This document shows, piece by piece, positions 7,849 to 15,891 of a stretch of 64,000 nucleotides of DNA. The stretch comes from Duganella margarita (GTDB lineage: Bacteria > Pseudomonadota > Gammaproteobacteria > Burkholderiales > Burkholderiaceae_D), in NCBI RefSeq assembly GCF_009857535.1, contig NZ_WWCS01000007.1, positions 186,001-250,000 of the forward strand, in the 5' to 3' direction. The position numbers and the translations under genes are program-made. The number at the start of each line of letters is the position of its first letter. Position 1 is the stretch's first letter. The notes under the pieces were generated by a model. It was not told where the DNA came from. It made no database searches and saw nothing but the letters and a program-made list of their open reading frames with translations.

Positions 7849-9209
7849 GGGGCGCTGCGCGCATCGGTGCGACGAGCCGCCTCTTGAACCATTATCTCCG
7901 TACATGGCGACATTTTTGGCAACGGAGAAAGGAACTGAACGGCGTCGCCTTCACCCAAACGGAGGCCGATTTTCTGCCCTCCGCGCTGTCGCTTCAGGAG
8001 CGCCCCGTGTCGGGTACGGCACGCCTGACCGGCCGCGTGCTGCTGGCATTGTTCGCATTGCTGTTGGGTTGGTCTTATTGGGGGCAATTGGACATCGTCG
8101 TCCTTGCCACCGGCAAGATCATTCCCAGTAGCCACACCAAATCGATTGCTTCGGTTGACGTCGCCAGTGTTAAGGCGGTCCATGTGTTGGAAGGACAGGA
8201 AGTAAAGGCGGGCGATGTCCTCGTGGAACTGGATACTGGTCCCGAGGACGCGGAGCATGGCAAAGCGACTAAATCGCGCAGCGAAGCGCTGCTGAAGGCG
8301 GCCCGCGCGCGGGGCATGATCGATGCCATCGACCGCAATCACATTCCGGTCTGGCCATCCCTGCTGGACATGCAACAAGCGGACGCCAATATCGATGCGA
8401 TTCAGTGGCAGCTGGAGCGCACGCACCTGGAGGCGCAGTACCGGGATCACCTTAGCAAGCTCCAGCGGATAGACGGCGATATTGCGCATTGCAGGGCTGC
8501 GTTGCCGTTGATCACACAACAAGCGAGCGACTATCGCGCGCTGCTGCAGGAGCATGATGTTTCACAGCACGCTTGGCTGGAAAAAGAACAAGCCAGGCTG
8601 GCGCTGGAGGCGCAACTTCTTGAGGCGGAGAACAGACGTAGCGAACTGATCACAGAGGCGCGCACCGTCGCCTACGATCAGCTTATCGATAGCCAAAATG
8701 TGGCGGCTGCGGCGCAACAGGACGCATTGCGGGTCGCTTCGCATGCTCGCCTACTCAAATTGACCGCTCCGATCGATGGCACGGTACAGCAGTTGAACGT
8801 CCACACCGTCGGTGGCGTGGTGCCGGCGGCGCAACCGCTGATGCAAATCGTGCCGTCCGCGAATGCGATCGAAGTTGAAGCCACGATCGAGAACAAGGAC
8901 ATCGGATTTGTGCAGGAAGGGCAGACGGCGGCGGTCAAGGTCGATGCGTTCGAATACACGCGCTACGGCACTATTCCGGCGACGGTCACGCACGTCTCCC
9001 GCGATGCGGTGCCAGATGATAAGCGCGGCCTGCTCTACACCGTCAAGATTACGCTGGATAAAAAAATAATCGTGACCAATCAGCGCGCCGTCTCGCTATC
9101 GCCTGGTTTGGCGGTGAGTGTGGAAGTAAAGACCGGCAGTCGCCGGGTGCTCGACTACTTGATGTCCCCCATCTTGCGCGAGGCAAAGGAGAGCATGCAT
9201 GAGCGCTAG
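7845..9209 (+). CDS. hlyD: HlyD-family type I secretion membrane-fusion protein
   Basis: The 454-residue adaptor links the ABC exporter to the outer-membrane channel. The start at 7845 overlaps the hlyB stop. A cytoplasmic N terminus (about 1-60) precedes one membrane segment (LLALFALLLGWSYWGQL). A biotinyl-lipoyl half-motif follows (VLEGQEVKAGDVLVELDT), then a long alpha-helical coiled coil (about 130-290), the second lipoyl half (LKLTAPIDGTVQQL) and the beta-barrel. The C terminus LDYLMSPILREAKESMHER matches the characteristic HlyD ending. Its last codons overlap the next gene by 11 bases, pointing to coupled translation. Family assignment is secure; substrate is unknown. Confidence 0.92.
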   Translation: MRGAARIGATSRLLNHYLRTWRHFWQRRKELNGVAFTQTEADFLPSALSLQERPVSGTARLTGRVLLALFALLLGWSYWGQLDIVVLATGKIIPSSHTKSIASVDVASVKAVHVLEGQEVKAGDVLVELDTGPEDAEHGKATKSRSEALLKAARARGMIDAIDRNHIPVWPSLLDMQQADANIDAIQWQLERTHLEAQYRDHLSKLQRIDGDIAHCRAALPLITQQASDYRALLQEHDVSQHAWLEKEQARLALEAQLLEAENRRSELITEARTVAYDQLIDSQNVAAAAQQDALRVASHARLLKLTAPIDGTVQQLNVHTVGGVVPAAQPLMQIVPSANAIEVEATIENKDIGFVQEGQTAAVKVDAFEYTRYGTIPATVTHVSRDAVPDDKRGLLYTVKITLDKKIIVTNQRAVSLSPGLAVSVEVKTGSRRVLDYLMSPILREAKESMHER

Positions 9210-10632
9210 GCTGGCGAAAGTGGCGTGTATGGTGGTTGCGGAACTTTGTGTCGGCATACTCATGCCGGCGAAGGCGGGCAATCCAATGGCCGTATTGTTC
9301 AGCGATCCCTTCAATGATCCGCTGAACGTCATGCCGGCCAGGCTTGTCAACGATAGCGCTTGCGACAGTCCCCAGGTGCCCGGCGGGAGCCTGGACCTTG
9401 AGACTGCCGTTGACCTTGCGTTGTGTAACAACCCCCAAATCAAAGCGTCTTGGGCCGAAGTGAAAGCGCAGGCTAGCGAACTCGGTATCAGCCGGGCGGC
9501 TTATTTGCCCACGTTGTCTGTCAATCTCAGCAGTCTGAATACCCGCACCAATTATGACGATGTGGGGCCACCAGCGACGTCGGTCAGAGGCAACACGGTG
9601 TATGCATCGTTGGCCTGGCGAGTGCTTGACTTCGGCCAACGAGCCGCCACCGAAAAGTCCTCCCAAGCGCTGCTGCAGGCAGCACTGGCCAGTCATGATG
9701 CATCGATACAAAAAATCTTGAATGCCACTGTGAGCGCCTATTTTGATGTCCAGACTGCGGCCGCCACTTGGCAAAGTCGGCAGCGTAGCGAAGCGACTGC
9801 GGCGGAAACGCTGGAAAGCATCCGGCGCCGCGAGGCCAACGGCTTGGCCGCCCATGGCGATGTGCTGCAAGCTGCTGCCGCCGTTGCCAGGGCTGCGTTA
9901 AACCAGAGCCGTGCCCAAGGCAGCTACCACAAAGCGGTCGCGATACTCGCTTACACCCTTGGCCTCGATCCGGGTACCCCGCTGGTGCTACCGGTGCTAT
10001 CGACTGAGAAGGTCATCACTGATGGAGACGATGTTGGTGGACCGCTCGCGGCATGGCTGGATGAGGTCGTCGTGTCACACCCTGAAATCCGCGCGCTACA
10101 GGCACAACGGCTGGCGTCGGTAGAGCGAATTCGTGCCACCCGCGCTGAGGGGTTGCCAACCGTCGATTTTAGTATCAATTCGTACAAGAATGGCTATCCT
10201 GGGCAGGGGCTGTCTGCGTTGAGTTCGCGGGTGACTACCATCGGCGTGGCGCTGAATATCCCGATATTCGACGGCTACGCCCACACTTACCGCGTGCGCA
10301 AGGCAGAAGCGCAGGCTGAACAAACCTTGCAGCAGCTGGCCGATATCCAACACATCGTTCGCGAAGAGGTGGTGAAGGTGTATGCCGATGTCGTGTCTGC
10401 CTCTGCCAATCTGCAGGCTGCGGGACGCCTGTTAAATGCGACACGGGACACGCTGGCGAGTGCGCAGCGCCGCTATCGCGGTGGCGCTGCCGACATCGTG
10501 GAAATATTGAATGCGCAAACTGCACTCGCTGAGGCGGAACTGGAGAGCGTTTCAAGCCATGCCGAGTGGCGCTCGGCCCACTTCCAATTATTGATTACCA
10601 GCGGAAAATTCGACGTGACGCGATTGCACTGA
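9199..10632 (+). CDS. TolC-family outer-membrane channel of the type I system
   Basis: This 477-residue protein has an N-terminal signal (MSARLAKVACMVVAELCVGIL...AKA). The TolC pattern follows: SLDLETAVDLALCNNPQIKASWAEVKAQASELGISRAAYLPTL in the first half and a related repeat in the second (VVVSHPEIRALQAQRLASVERI...EGLPTVDFSI). NIPIFDGYAHTYRVRKAEAQ is a hallmark of the second half. It would form the trimeric outer-membrane tunnel used by the HlyB-HlyD pair. The start overlaps hlyD by 11 bases. It has no lipobox, unlike the outer-membrane factor at 59705-61105. Confidence 0.9.
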   Translation: MSARLAKVACMVVAELCVGILMPAKAGNPMAVLFSDPFNDPLNVMPARLVNDSACDSPQVPGGSLDLETAVDLALCNNPQIKASWAEVKAQASELGISRAAYLPTLSVNLSSLNTRTNYDDVGPPATSVRGNTVYASLAWRVLDFGQRAATEKSSQALLQAALASHDASIQKILNATVSAYFDVQTAAATWQSRQRSEATAAETLESIRRREANGLAAHGDVLQAAAAVARAALNQSRAQGSYHKAVAILAYTLGLDPGTPLVLPVLSTEKVITDGDDVGGPLAAWLDEVVVSHPEIRALQAQRLASVERIRATRAEGLPTVDFSINSYKNGYPGQGLSALSSRVTTIGVALNIPIFDGYAHTYRVRKAEAQAEQTLQQLADIQHIVREEVVKVYADVVSASANLQAAGRLLNATRDTLASAQRRYRGGAADIVEILNAQTALAEAELESVSSHAEWRSAHFQLLITSGKFDVTRLH

Positions 10633-10669
10633 TGCTGACCACAATTTCTCTTTAACTCTGAAAAAGGTA

Positions 10670-11221
10670 ATGAACATGCACGACATATTCCCCAAACTCT
10701 GCGTCGGTCTGATGCTGTTTCACGCGGTGCTCGCTGGAGCGCATGCCGCCGATCAAGGTCTCGCGCCGGTGACGCCGCGCTACGCGAAGCATGACGCGTT
10801 CCTTTGCGCGCCGGCGAAGATTTCAATCGATACCCAGTGCGAGGAAAAGGAACAAGACCTGCCTTATTGCCACACGCAGTCGGTCCAGTTTGATGCGCAT
10901 GGTACCAAAACGGCCGTGGTTTACAAGTACCAGTTCAACCGCGGTAATCAGCAATTCATTACAACAGGAGAATGCTATCGAAAAAACGACACCAGCTACG
11001 TAGTTTTATCTAGTACCAATTTTGGTAATTGCAGTGTTTGCGAATGGGCCGACGTGTTCACCCCCCAAGGGAAATATCTGGGCTCCACTGCGGGAATGTT
11101 CGATGACGCGAATTTTAAGCACCTGTCCGGAACCAAAGCGGTTGACGACTTCCTGAACGATTTGTTCAAACAAGACAACTACCACGTCAGCGCCGAGAAA
11201 CACATATTAAGGACCCGATAA
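10670..11221 (+). CDS. Small cysteine-rich exported protein, unknown function
   Basis: This 183-residue protein has a convincing Sec signal peptide (about 1-26, cut near AHAADQ) and so should reach the periplasm. The mature part has at least six cysteines in short motifs (FLCAP, TQCEEKE, PYCHT, GECYRK, NCSVCEW), which suggests disulfide bonds. I do not recognise the family. It lies between the TolC-like gene and the long lysozyme-fold protein, five bases before the latter, so it is probably co-transcribed. Plausible roles are periplasmic accessory, inhibitor or immunity partner for the downstream protein; none is proven. An alternative ATG lies at 10676. Confidence 0.65.
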   Translation: MNMHDIFPKLCVGLMLFHAVLAGAHAADQGLAPVTPRYAKHDAFLCAPAKISIDTQCEEKEQDLPYCHTQSVQFDAHGTKTAVVYKYQFNRGNQQFITTGECYRKNDTSYVVLSSTNFGNCSVCEWADVFTPQGKYLGSTAGMFDDANFKHLSGTKAVDDFLNDLFKQDNYHVSAEKHILRTR

Positions 11222-11226
11222 ATATC

Positions 11227-12936
11227 ATGACGACTAATCATCACAACGATGCACTAACCCCTAACTCTAGCGGGGTCAACGGTATGTCGCGGAATGCGAA
11301 TGATGCGACGGCGGCAACCAAAACTGCCGTGATCAACGAAATTATTTCGGAAGGTAAGGTATTCGGTCTGAGCAACCAGGATATCGCCAACCTGATCGCC
11401 ATCGCAAAAGTCGAATCCGGCTTTAACCCCGATGCTGCAGCGAGGAGTCTGAACAGCACGAAATACGAGACCAGTGCATCCGGGGTGTTTCAGATTACCG
11501 ATTCGACTGCAGCAGACGCGGCGTCACGCTTATCGAACTCCAAGATCGACAAAAATATCGATCTCGGCACGTATAATCGATTCGACTACAAGTCCAACAT
11601 CCGCTACGGTATCGCCATTTACCTGGATAAGAAACGGATTGCGGCAGCGACCGGTGCAGCGGATATCTATAAGGCATGGAACACCAATCCAGCCGAGTAC
11701 AATCGCTACCTGACCCAACTCACCAATGACAGCGCAAGCTACCTCAACCAGGTGAACGCCAACACCGCCGCGCCTGGGCCGGTCGAGCAAACCAATACGG
11801 ACACGTTCAACGGTGACATCGTCTACATCTACAGCCCCGACGGCTATACCCGTCAATCGGTGCAAACTTTCATGAACGATATCACGAAGCCGATTACCGA
11901 TACGCAAACCATCAACGAAGTCCTCGGGCGGCTGCAAAACGAGATGGTGGCCACGCAAAATGCCGATGGCACGGTCACTGCCAACTATTCGGGGACCGGC
12001 GGCAATTTTGCCATCGACAACGCGACCATCACCACCGCTGCGGGCAGCCAGCTGACTGTCACCGGCACCCGCGACACGGTCAACGCCGGTACTGGCTCGA
12101 ACATTACGATCGGTGGCAACGGCAGGGATGCGGGCACTGCAGAGATTGTTAACGGCAGCGGGTCAACCACGAATGTTGAAGATAATTCGTCCGTAACAGT
12201 CAACGGTGATAGCGCTGCCGTAATCCAAGGCAATTCAAGCACCGTGTCCACGAGTGGCGCCAGTGACTCGGTGACTGTGAACGGCAATAATAATGACACC
12301 AACACCACCGGCAGCGGCACCAATGTCGAAGTCGATGGCAATTACAACCAGACCGAGAATTGGGGAACGGGGACCCACACGGTTAACTGGGGCGACTACG
12401 ACCAAACCAAAAACTGGGGCAGCAACCAGTCTAACGTCAATAATGGCTTGTATGACAGTAGCTGGGGAGCGAATTCGTCCGATTCGAACTGGAACTCCGA
12501 CCCGACCGATAGCGGTGGCGGCTCTGAAACAGGGGGCGGCTATTATGGCGACGACGATGACCTTATTGGCGGCAGCGCCACCAGTGCGACGAAACCCGCC
12601 CATCCTCAGCAGACCACTCCGTCCAATGCCTTGGCTCAGCCTGCGGCGCACGCGACTGCCGCTATGCTCACCGCACCGTTGCCGTCCGCCTACCAGGCGG
12701 ATCTGGTGGACAGCCTGAACCCCTCGACCTTCGCTCCAGCCTACTTCGAAGCAGGTACGGCATCAACTCAAGCGCAGGTACAAAGCTTGGTGGCCTCCGC
12801 CGGCACGGTATCGCAGAGCGCAAGCCTGATCCAGGCGATGTCGGCATTTGGTGCCGATCATGGTGTTGACACCGGACACTTGCTGCCTGTGACCTCGGAC
12901 ACGCATCTTTTGTTCGGACGGCCGCTTAGTCGCTGA
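11227..12936 (+). CDS. Lysozyme-fold protein with Asn/Thr/Gly repeats, probable substrate of the type I system
   Basis: This is a 569-residue protein without a Sec signal. Residues about 33-170 resemble lytic transglycosylase/lysozyme-like domains. LIAIAKVESGFNPDA carries the candidate catalytic Glu63, followed by SGVFQITDSTA and RYGIAIYLDKK. Residues about 265-450 are low-complexity beta-type repeats rich in Asn, Thr, Gly and Ser (VTVNGD, VTVNGNNN, VEVDGNYN), typical of secreted surface proteins. Acidic tyrosine sites occur at GDYDQ (Y391) and GGGYYGDDDD (Y439-Y440). The C-terminal 120 residues are Ala/Ser-rich. No Sec signal, a position after HlyB-HlyD-TolC and a CLD exporter point to C-terminal-signal export. 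No GGxGxDxUx calcium repeats are present. Confidence 0.7.
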   Translation: MTTNHHNDALTPNSSGVNGMSRNANDATAATKTAVINEIISEGKVFGLSNQDIANLIAIAKVESGFNPDAAARSLNSTKYETSASGVFQITDSTAADAASRLSNSKIDKNIDLGTYNRFDYKSNIRYGIAIYLDKKRIAAATGAADIYKAWNTNPAEYNRYLTQLTNDSASYLNQVNANTAAPGPVEQTNTDTFNGDIVYIYSPDGYTRQSVQTFMNDITKPITDTQTINEVLGRLQNEMVATQNADGTVTANYSGTGGNFAIDNATITTAAGSQLTVTGTRDTVNAGTGSNITIGGNGRDAGTAEIVNGSGSTTNVEDNSSVTVNGDSAAVIQGNSSTVSTSGASDSVTVNGNNNDTNTTGSGTNVEVDGNYNQTENWGTGTHTVNWGDYDQTKNWGSNQSNVNNGLYDSSWGANSSDSNWNSDPTDSGGGSETGGGYYGDDDDLIGGSATSATKPAHPQQTTPSNALAQPAAHATAAMLTAPLPSAYQADLVDSLNPSTFAPAYFEAGTASTQAQVQSLVASAGTVSQSASLIQAMSAFGADHGVDTGHLLPVTSDTHLLFGRPLSR

Positions 12937-12962
12937 TGTGATGTCTCGTTATTGAATCCAGG

Positions 12963-12988
12963 CACTTCGATCCGTCGCCATCGAAGTG
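12963..12988. terminator. Perfect 9-bp hairpin between the secreted-protein and cysC genes
   Basis: CACTTCGAT and ATCGAAGTG form a perfect stem around an eight-base loop. It starts 26 bases after the secreted-protein stop. No U-run follows, so it is a weak terminator or a processing/attenuation site before cysC rather than a standard intrinsic terminator. Confidence 0.5.
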
Positions 12989-13017
12989 TCTGTCCATCTC
13001 ACTTTATACGCTATAGC

Positions 13018-13632
13018 ATGATGCAAACTGACGTCCTCCAGTCGCCAACATCTCACGTGACCGCAGCGTCCAGGGCCAAATTGCATGGGCACCGCGGCGC
13101 TGTGCTGTGGTTGACTGGCCTGTCCGGGTCTGGCAAGACCACTTTGGCACACGCGGTCGAAATGCGCCTGCATCACGAACGCTACCGTACGTATGTGCTT
13201 GACGGTGATCTGCTTCGAGGTGGTCTCAATGTCGACTTGGGATTCAGCGATGAGGATCGGTCAGAAAACATCCGGCGGGCCGGTGAACTGGCCAAATTGT
13301 TTCTCGACGCGGGGACCATCGTCTTCTGTGCATTTATTTCTCCGTTTGCCTCAGACAGACAATCGGTACGCGCGCAGATCGGCGCAGATACCTTTTTTGA
13401 GGTCTACTGTCGGTGCCCGCTCGAGGTCTGTGAACAGCGTGACGTCAAGGGATTGTACCAACGCGTGCGGGACGGCACGCTGGCACAGTTCACCGGAATT
13501 TCCTCTAGTTATGAGCCGCCAAGTTGCCCGGATGTGGTGATTGATACTGATCGCACCTCAGTGCCCGCCGCTGTTGATCAGGTCATGGCGCTGCTGCGCG
13601 ATCGAGGACTGCTGAGGTTAACAGCACTCTAA
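13018..13632 (+). CDS. cysC: Adenylylsulfate (APS) kinase
   Basis: APS kinase phosphorylates adenosine 5'-phosphosulfate to PAPS, the universal sulfotransferase donor. The 204-residue protein has Walker A GLSGSGKT (residues 34-41), the DGD motif (VLDGDLLRGGLNVDLGFS), RSENIRR and the FISPF segment. All are standard for CysC. An in-frame TTG lies at 12952, but a hairpin separates it, so the double ATG at 13018/13021 is preferred. Standalone cysC here, without cysD, cysN or cysH, is unusual for assimilation. With the sulfotransferase gene opening the same cassette, it suggests local PAPS supply, like RaxQ in Xanthomonas. ATP sulfurylase must come from elsewhere. Confidence 0.9.
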   Translation: MMQTDVLQSPTSHVTAASRAKLHGHRGAVLWLTGLSGSGKTTLAHAVEMRLHHERYRTYVLDGDLLRGGLNVDLGFSDEDRSENIRRAGELAKLFLDAGTIVFCAFISPFASDRQSVRAQIGADTFFEVYCRCPLEVCEQRDVKGLYQRVRDGTLAQFTGISSSYEPPSCPDVVIDTDRTSVPAAVDQVMALLRDRGLLRLTAL

Positions 13633-13701
13633 TTCTCAATACAGATACAGTTTCGTATTTCATAGATTGAACCAGGTAGGGCCCGGTAACTGTATTTGGT
13701 T

Positions 13702-13755
13702 TTAGGTAATTCGCTAATCGGATAGGTGTTGCAACTGTGCATTCAAATTACCTAA
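13702..13755. repeat. Inverted repeat TTAGGTAATT / AATTACCTAA downstream of cysC
   Basis: The two 10-base arms (13702-13711 and 13746-13755) are perfect complements 34 bases apart in an AT-rich noncoding stretch. A related TTACCTAAA lies near 13788. This may be a recombination or insertion scar, or a loose hairpin; no function is evident. Confidence 0.4.
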
Positions 13756-13808
13756 TTTTGCATACAGTATTTTTAGCTTCAAGTTGCTTACCTAAATATG
13801 GATAGGCG

Positions 13809-13849
13809 GAGGTAGCCGCCGGCGGATTTTTTTTTGCGACGGCTACCTC
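13809..13849 (+). terminator. Strong hairpin ending the export cassette
   Basis: GAGGTAGCCG (13809-13818) pairs perfectly with CGGCTACCTC (13840-13849). The 21-base loop contains a run of nine T. The stem is followed by TTTAA. It lies about 180 bases after cysC and just before the convergent PAP2 remnant. It is probably a terminator, although the T-run sits in the loop, which is odd. Confidence 0.5.
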
Positions 13850-13857
13850 TTTAAGGC

Positions 13858-14208
13858 TTATTCGGCCGCCGGCAAGCCCAGCAGACGGCGCAGCTCAGCC
13901 CTGGCGGGCGCTAGTTCGGCCTGGTACTGCGGATTGGTCTCCATCACCGCATGGGTAGTGTAGGCCAGCAGCTTGGAGGCGGCGATGTCGCTCGGGTAGT
14001 GCACGCCGCAGACCAGACGGTTATGGGCATAGGCATCGGCGCGGGCCAGGATGGCGTCGCGCTGGTCCGGCACCATTTCGATCAGGGTCAGCGCAGCCAG
14101 ATAGCCTGGTATCGCGACAACAGGGTTGGCAGCGACATCAACTTCGGCACGTTCGAAGAGATCACAGCATTTCTCATTCGAGCATCGCCAGTCGCGTAAT
14201 GCGCACAT
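13858..14208 (-). pseudogene. Truncated PAP2/class A acid phosphatase C-terminal fragment
   Basis: The C-terminal part reads GYLAALTLIEMVPDQRDAILARA and NRLVCGVHYPSDIAASK. The latter keeps the third PAP2 phosphatase motif, R-x5-H-x3-D. The earlier motifs (KxxxxxxRP and PSGH) and the signal peptide are missing, and residues before GYLAAL (upstream of about 14105) do not look like the family. The enzyme would be about 250 residues when intact; 116 are open here. It is therefore a 5'-truncated remnant, convergent with cysC. Confidence 0.7.
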
Positions 14209-14341
14209 AACATCTCAAAGTCACCTCTAGGGTGGCTTAAACCCATGACGATGAGGCGCGACTCGGTTTTTCTAAGGGAGCGAGTTGCATTTGTGGCCAC
14301 GGCAAAGCAAAGTCTCCGATCGGGCAAGAAATTTCCTCGCC

Positions 14342-14854
14342 TCAGAACTCAACCCAATCCTTCTCGGCTCTAGCCTTGGACTTAATTCCGGACGCGTTAG
14401 CGCTGAGCGACGAGCTTTGGTTTGCGCCACGGCTGGTTTTTTTTACACCAACAGCTTTCAGCTGCTGTGTGGGTACTAGCAAGGGACGCGCGGAATGGTT
14501 AGTCATGCCGTTTTGATTCAATACAAATTTTCCGGCAACGTTCGAAAGTGCCACGGCTTGGTCCTGCAGGGACTCAGCAACTGCTGCTGACTCCTCAACC
14601 AGAGCTGCATTCTGTTGCGTTACGCCGTCCATCTGAATGATGGCTTGATTCACCTGCTCGATTCCCAGGCTTTGCTCTTGGCTGGCCGTTCCGCCAACTG
14701 CTTCGGTGTCGGCCACGACCGCATCGATATTCGCCTGCCTCAACGAAAGGACTGCAACCTTAGCTCCTTAGGCTGCGAATAGCTTTGCTTTAGCTCGGCC
14801 GATGCCGCGTCCGGCGCCGACAACGACTGCTATTTTTCCAATAAGTCGGGTCAT
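14342..14854 (-). pseudogene. Chimeric remnant: SDR N terminus joined to a chemoreceptor C terminus
   Basis: Read from 14854, the minus strand gives an SDR N terminus with the cofactor motif VVGAGRGIGRA. A TAA stop at 14768-14770 follows, then the same frame continues GAKVAVLSLRQANIDAVVADTEAVGG, typical SDR sequence. It then switches to SQEQSLGIEQVNQAIIQMDGVTQQNAALVEESAAVAESLQDQA, the signalling tip flank of a methyl-accepting chemotaxis protein. The last residues, DWVEF, resemble the CheR/CheB docking pentapeptide. Two unrelated genes have thus been fused in frame near 14689 and disabled. It follows the DoxX-like gene by 12 bases, so the SDR was probably part of that operon. Confidence 0.75.
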
Positions 14855-14866
14855 AAAATTTTTCCT

Positions 14867-15277
14867 TTAATTAAGAGTTGCTTGGATGACTGTCATACCC
14901 GATGCATAGGGAGACGGGAGTTCGCGAGCCGCGTTCTGCGTTGCGAATGAAAGGGCCAACAGGATGAGTCCAACAGCTGCAGGGATTGTTCCTTTAGGCT
15001 TGCTAACACCCAAGTGCGCCAGCCCTGACAGGATCAGGTGATACAACATACCTGCATAGGCGAGATCGCTGAGCGCCACATTGAAATGCAACAGAATCGC
15101 GGCCGGACCAAGAATCTTTACTACGATCATGAATGGCACGAGGTTTGAGGCAGAGTAGCCCAACTCTGCTTGTGCTTTTCGGACAAAGCCGCGCTTGTTG
15201 ATATATATAAAGGCCGATGCTAGGTAGAGCAGCGAAAGCAGCGTGGTACTGATCCAGTAAGTGTATGTAGCGACCAT
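14867..15277 (-). CDS. DoxX-like integral membrane protein
   Basis: This 136-residue protein has four predicted membrane segments (about residues 7-24, 44-65, 71-90 and 97-115). Its pattern is that of DoxX_2-type proteins: WISTTLLSLLYLASAFIYI, ELGYSASNLVPFMIVVKILGPAAIL, LAYAGMLYHLILSGLAHLGV. The start at 15277 has AGGAAA upstream; a longer frame to 15316 adds an unlikely basic leader. These proteins often sit beside an HxlR regulator and an SDR oxidoreductase, as here. They are associated with redox or electrophile stress, but the biochemical role is not settled. Confidence 0.75.
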   Translation of the reverse strand: MVATYTYWISTTLLSLLYLASAFIYINKRGFVRKAQAELGYSASNLVPFMIVVKILGPAAILLHFNVALSDLAYAGMLYHLILSGLAHLGVSKPKGTIPAAVGLILLALSFATQNAARELPSPYASGMTVIQATLN

Positions 15278-15360
15278 AAAAGTTTTCCTAATCAAGTGTT
15301 TTAGTTCAACACGCATCGAGGGTATCGACTAACATGAATACTTACAAGTAGGATGAAAAA

Positions 15361-15750
15361 ATGGGGCTTAGTATGGAAAAGATGACTAAAGGCTCGGTCC
15401 AAATCAACATGCATGAGGAAATGCGGCGCGCTTTTTCTCTGCTTTCGGGGAAGTGGAAACTTGAAATTATGTGGCTGCTTAACCAGCGTCTTTACCGGTT
15501 TGGGGAGCTACGCAAAGAGATTCCAGGAATCACACAGCACATGTTGACGGCTCAGCTTCGTGAGTTGGAGGCGGACGGGCTTGTGTTGCGCACGGTGTTC
15601 GCAGAAGTGCCTCCGCGCGTCGAGTATGAAATCACCCAAAAGGCCCGTGGACTAGGACCTACGATGGAAGCCCTCAGTGCATGGTGGAGTGAGTACGGAC
15701 AAAGCGTTCCGGGAAAGACATCCATGCGTGGGCGCAAAACCAAAGTTTAG
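15361..15750 (+). CDS. HxlR-family winged-helix transcriptional regulator
   Basis: This 129-residue regulator shows the HxlR pattern. LLSGKWKLEIMWLLNQRLYRFGELRKEIPGITQHMLTAQLRELEADGLVLR spans the winged helix (about residues 22-75), and VPPRVEYEITQKARGLGPTMEALSAWW is the usual wing and dimerisation end. HxlR proteins control redox or aldehyde stress genes, often divergently. It is divergent from the DoxX-like gene, 83 bases apart, so it likely controls that gene and formerly the SDR. There is no conserved Cys near the N terminus, so its signal is unclear. An internal Met at codon 5 could also start. Confidence 0.85.
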   Translation: MGLSMEKMTKGSVQINMHEEMRRAFSLLSGKWKLEIMWLLNQRLYRFGELRKEIPGITQHMLTAQLRELEADGLVLRTVFAEVPPRVEYEITQKARGLGPTMEALSAWWSEYGQSVPGKTSMRGRKTKV

Positions 15751-15780
15751 AGTTTGAAATGGCGTGGAAATCACCATCCC

Positions 15781-15891
15781 TACGGCCATCTGGAGCGCGG
15801 CATGCAGGTCCTCAGCAAGCCGTTGGCCGCCGAAGCGCTGGCGGTGCTGCGGGTCAAGGAGCTGGCTGGCGCGGAGAGGCGCGCGGGCTAG
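15781..15891 (+). pseudogene. 3' fragment of a response-regulator receiver domain
   Basis: This short reading frame gives HLERGMQVLSKPLAAEALAVL and ends at TAG 15889-15891. The M-x-x-L-x-K-P-L/F pattern is the end of a receiver (REC) domain, where the conserved Lys and cis-Pro lie. No start or upstream domain is present. It overlaps the end of the deaminase gene on the other strand. It appears to be the tail left by a deletion or rearrangement. Confidence 0.5.

Noticed and set aside
12036..12320. RTX calcium-binding repeats in the 569-residue protein
   Set aside because: The Asn/Thr/Gly repeats lack the GGxGxDxUx nonapeptide pattern.
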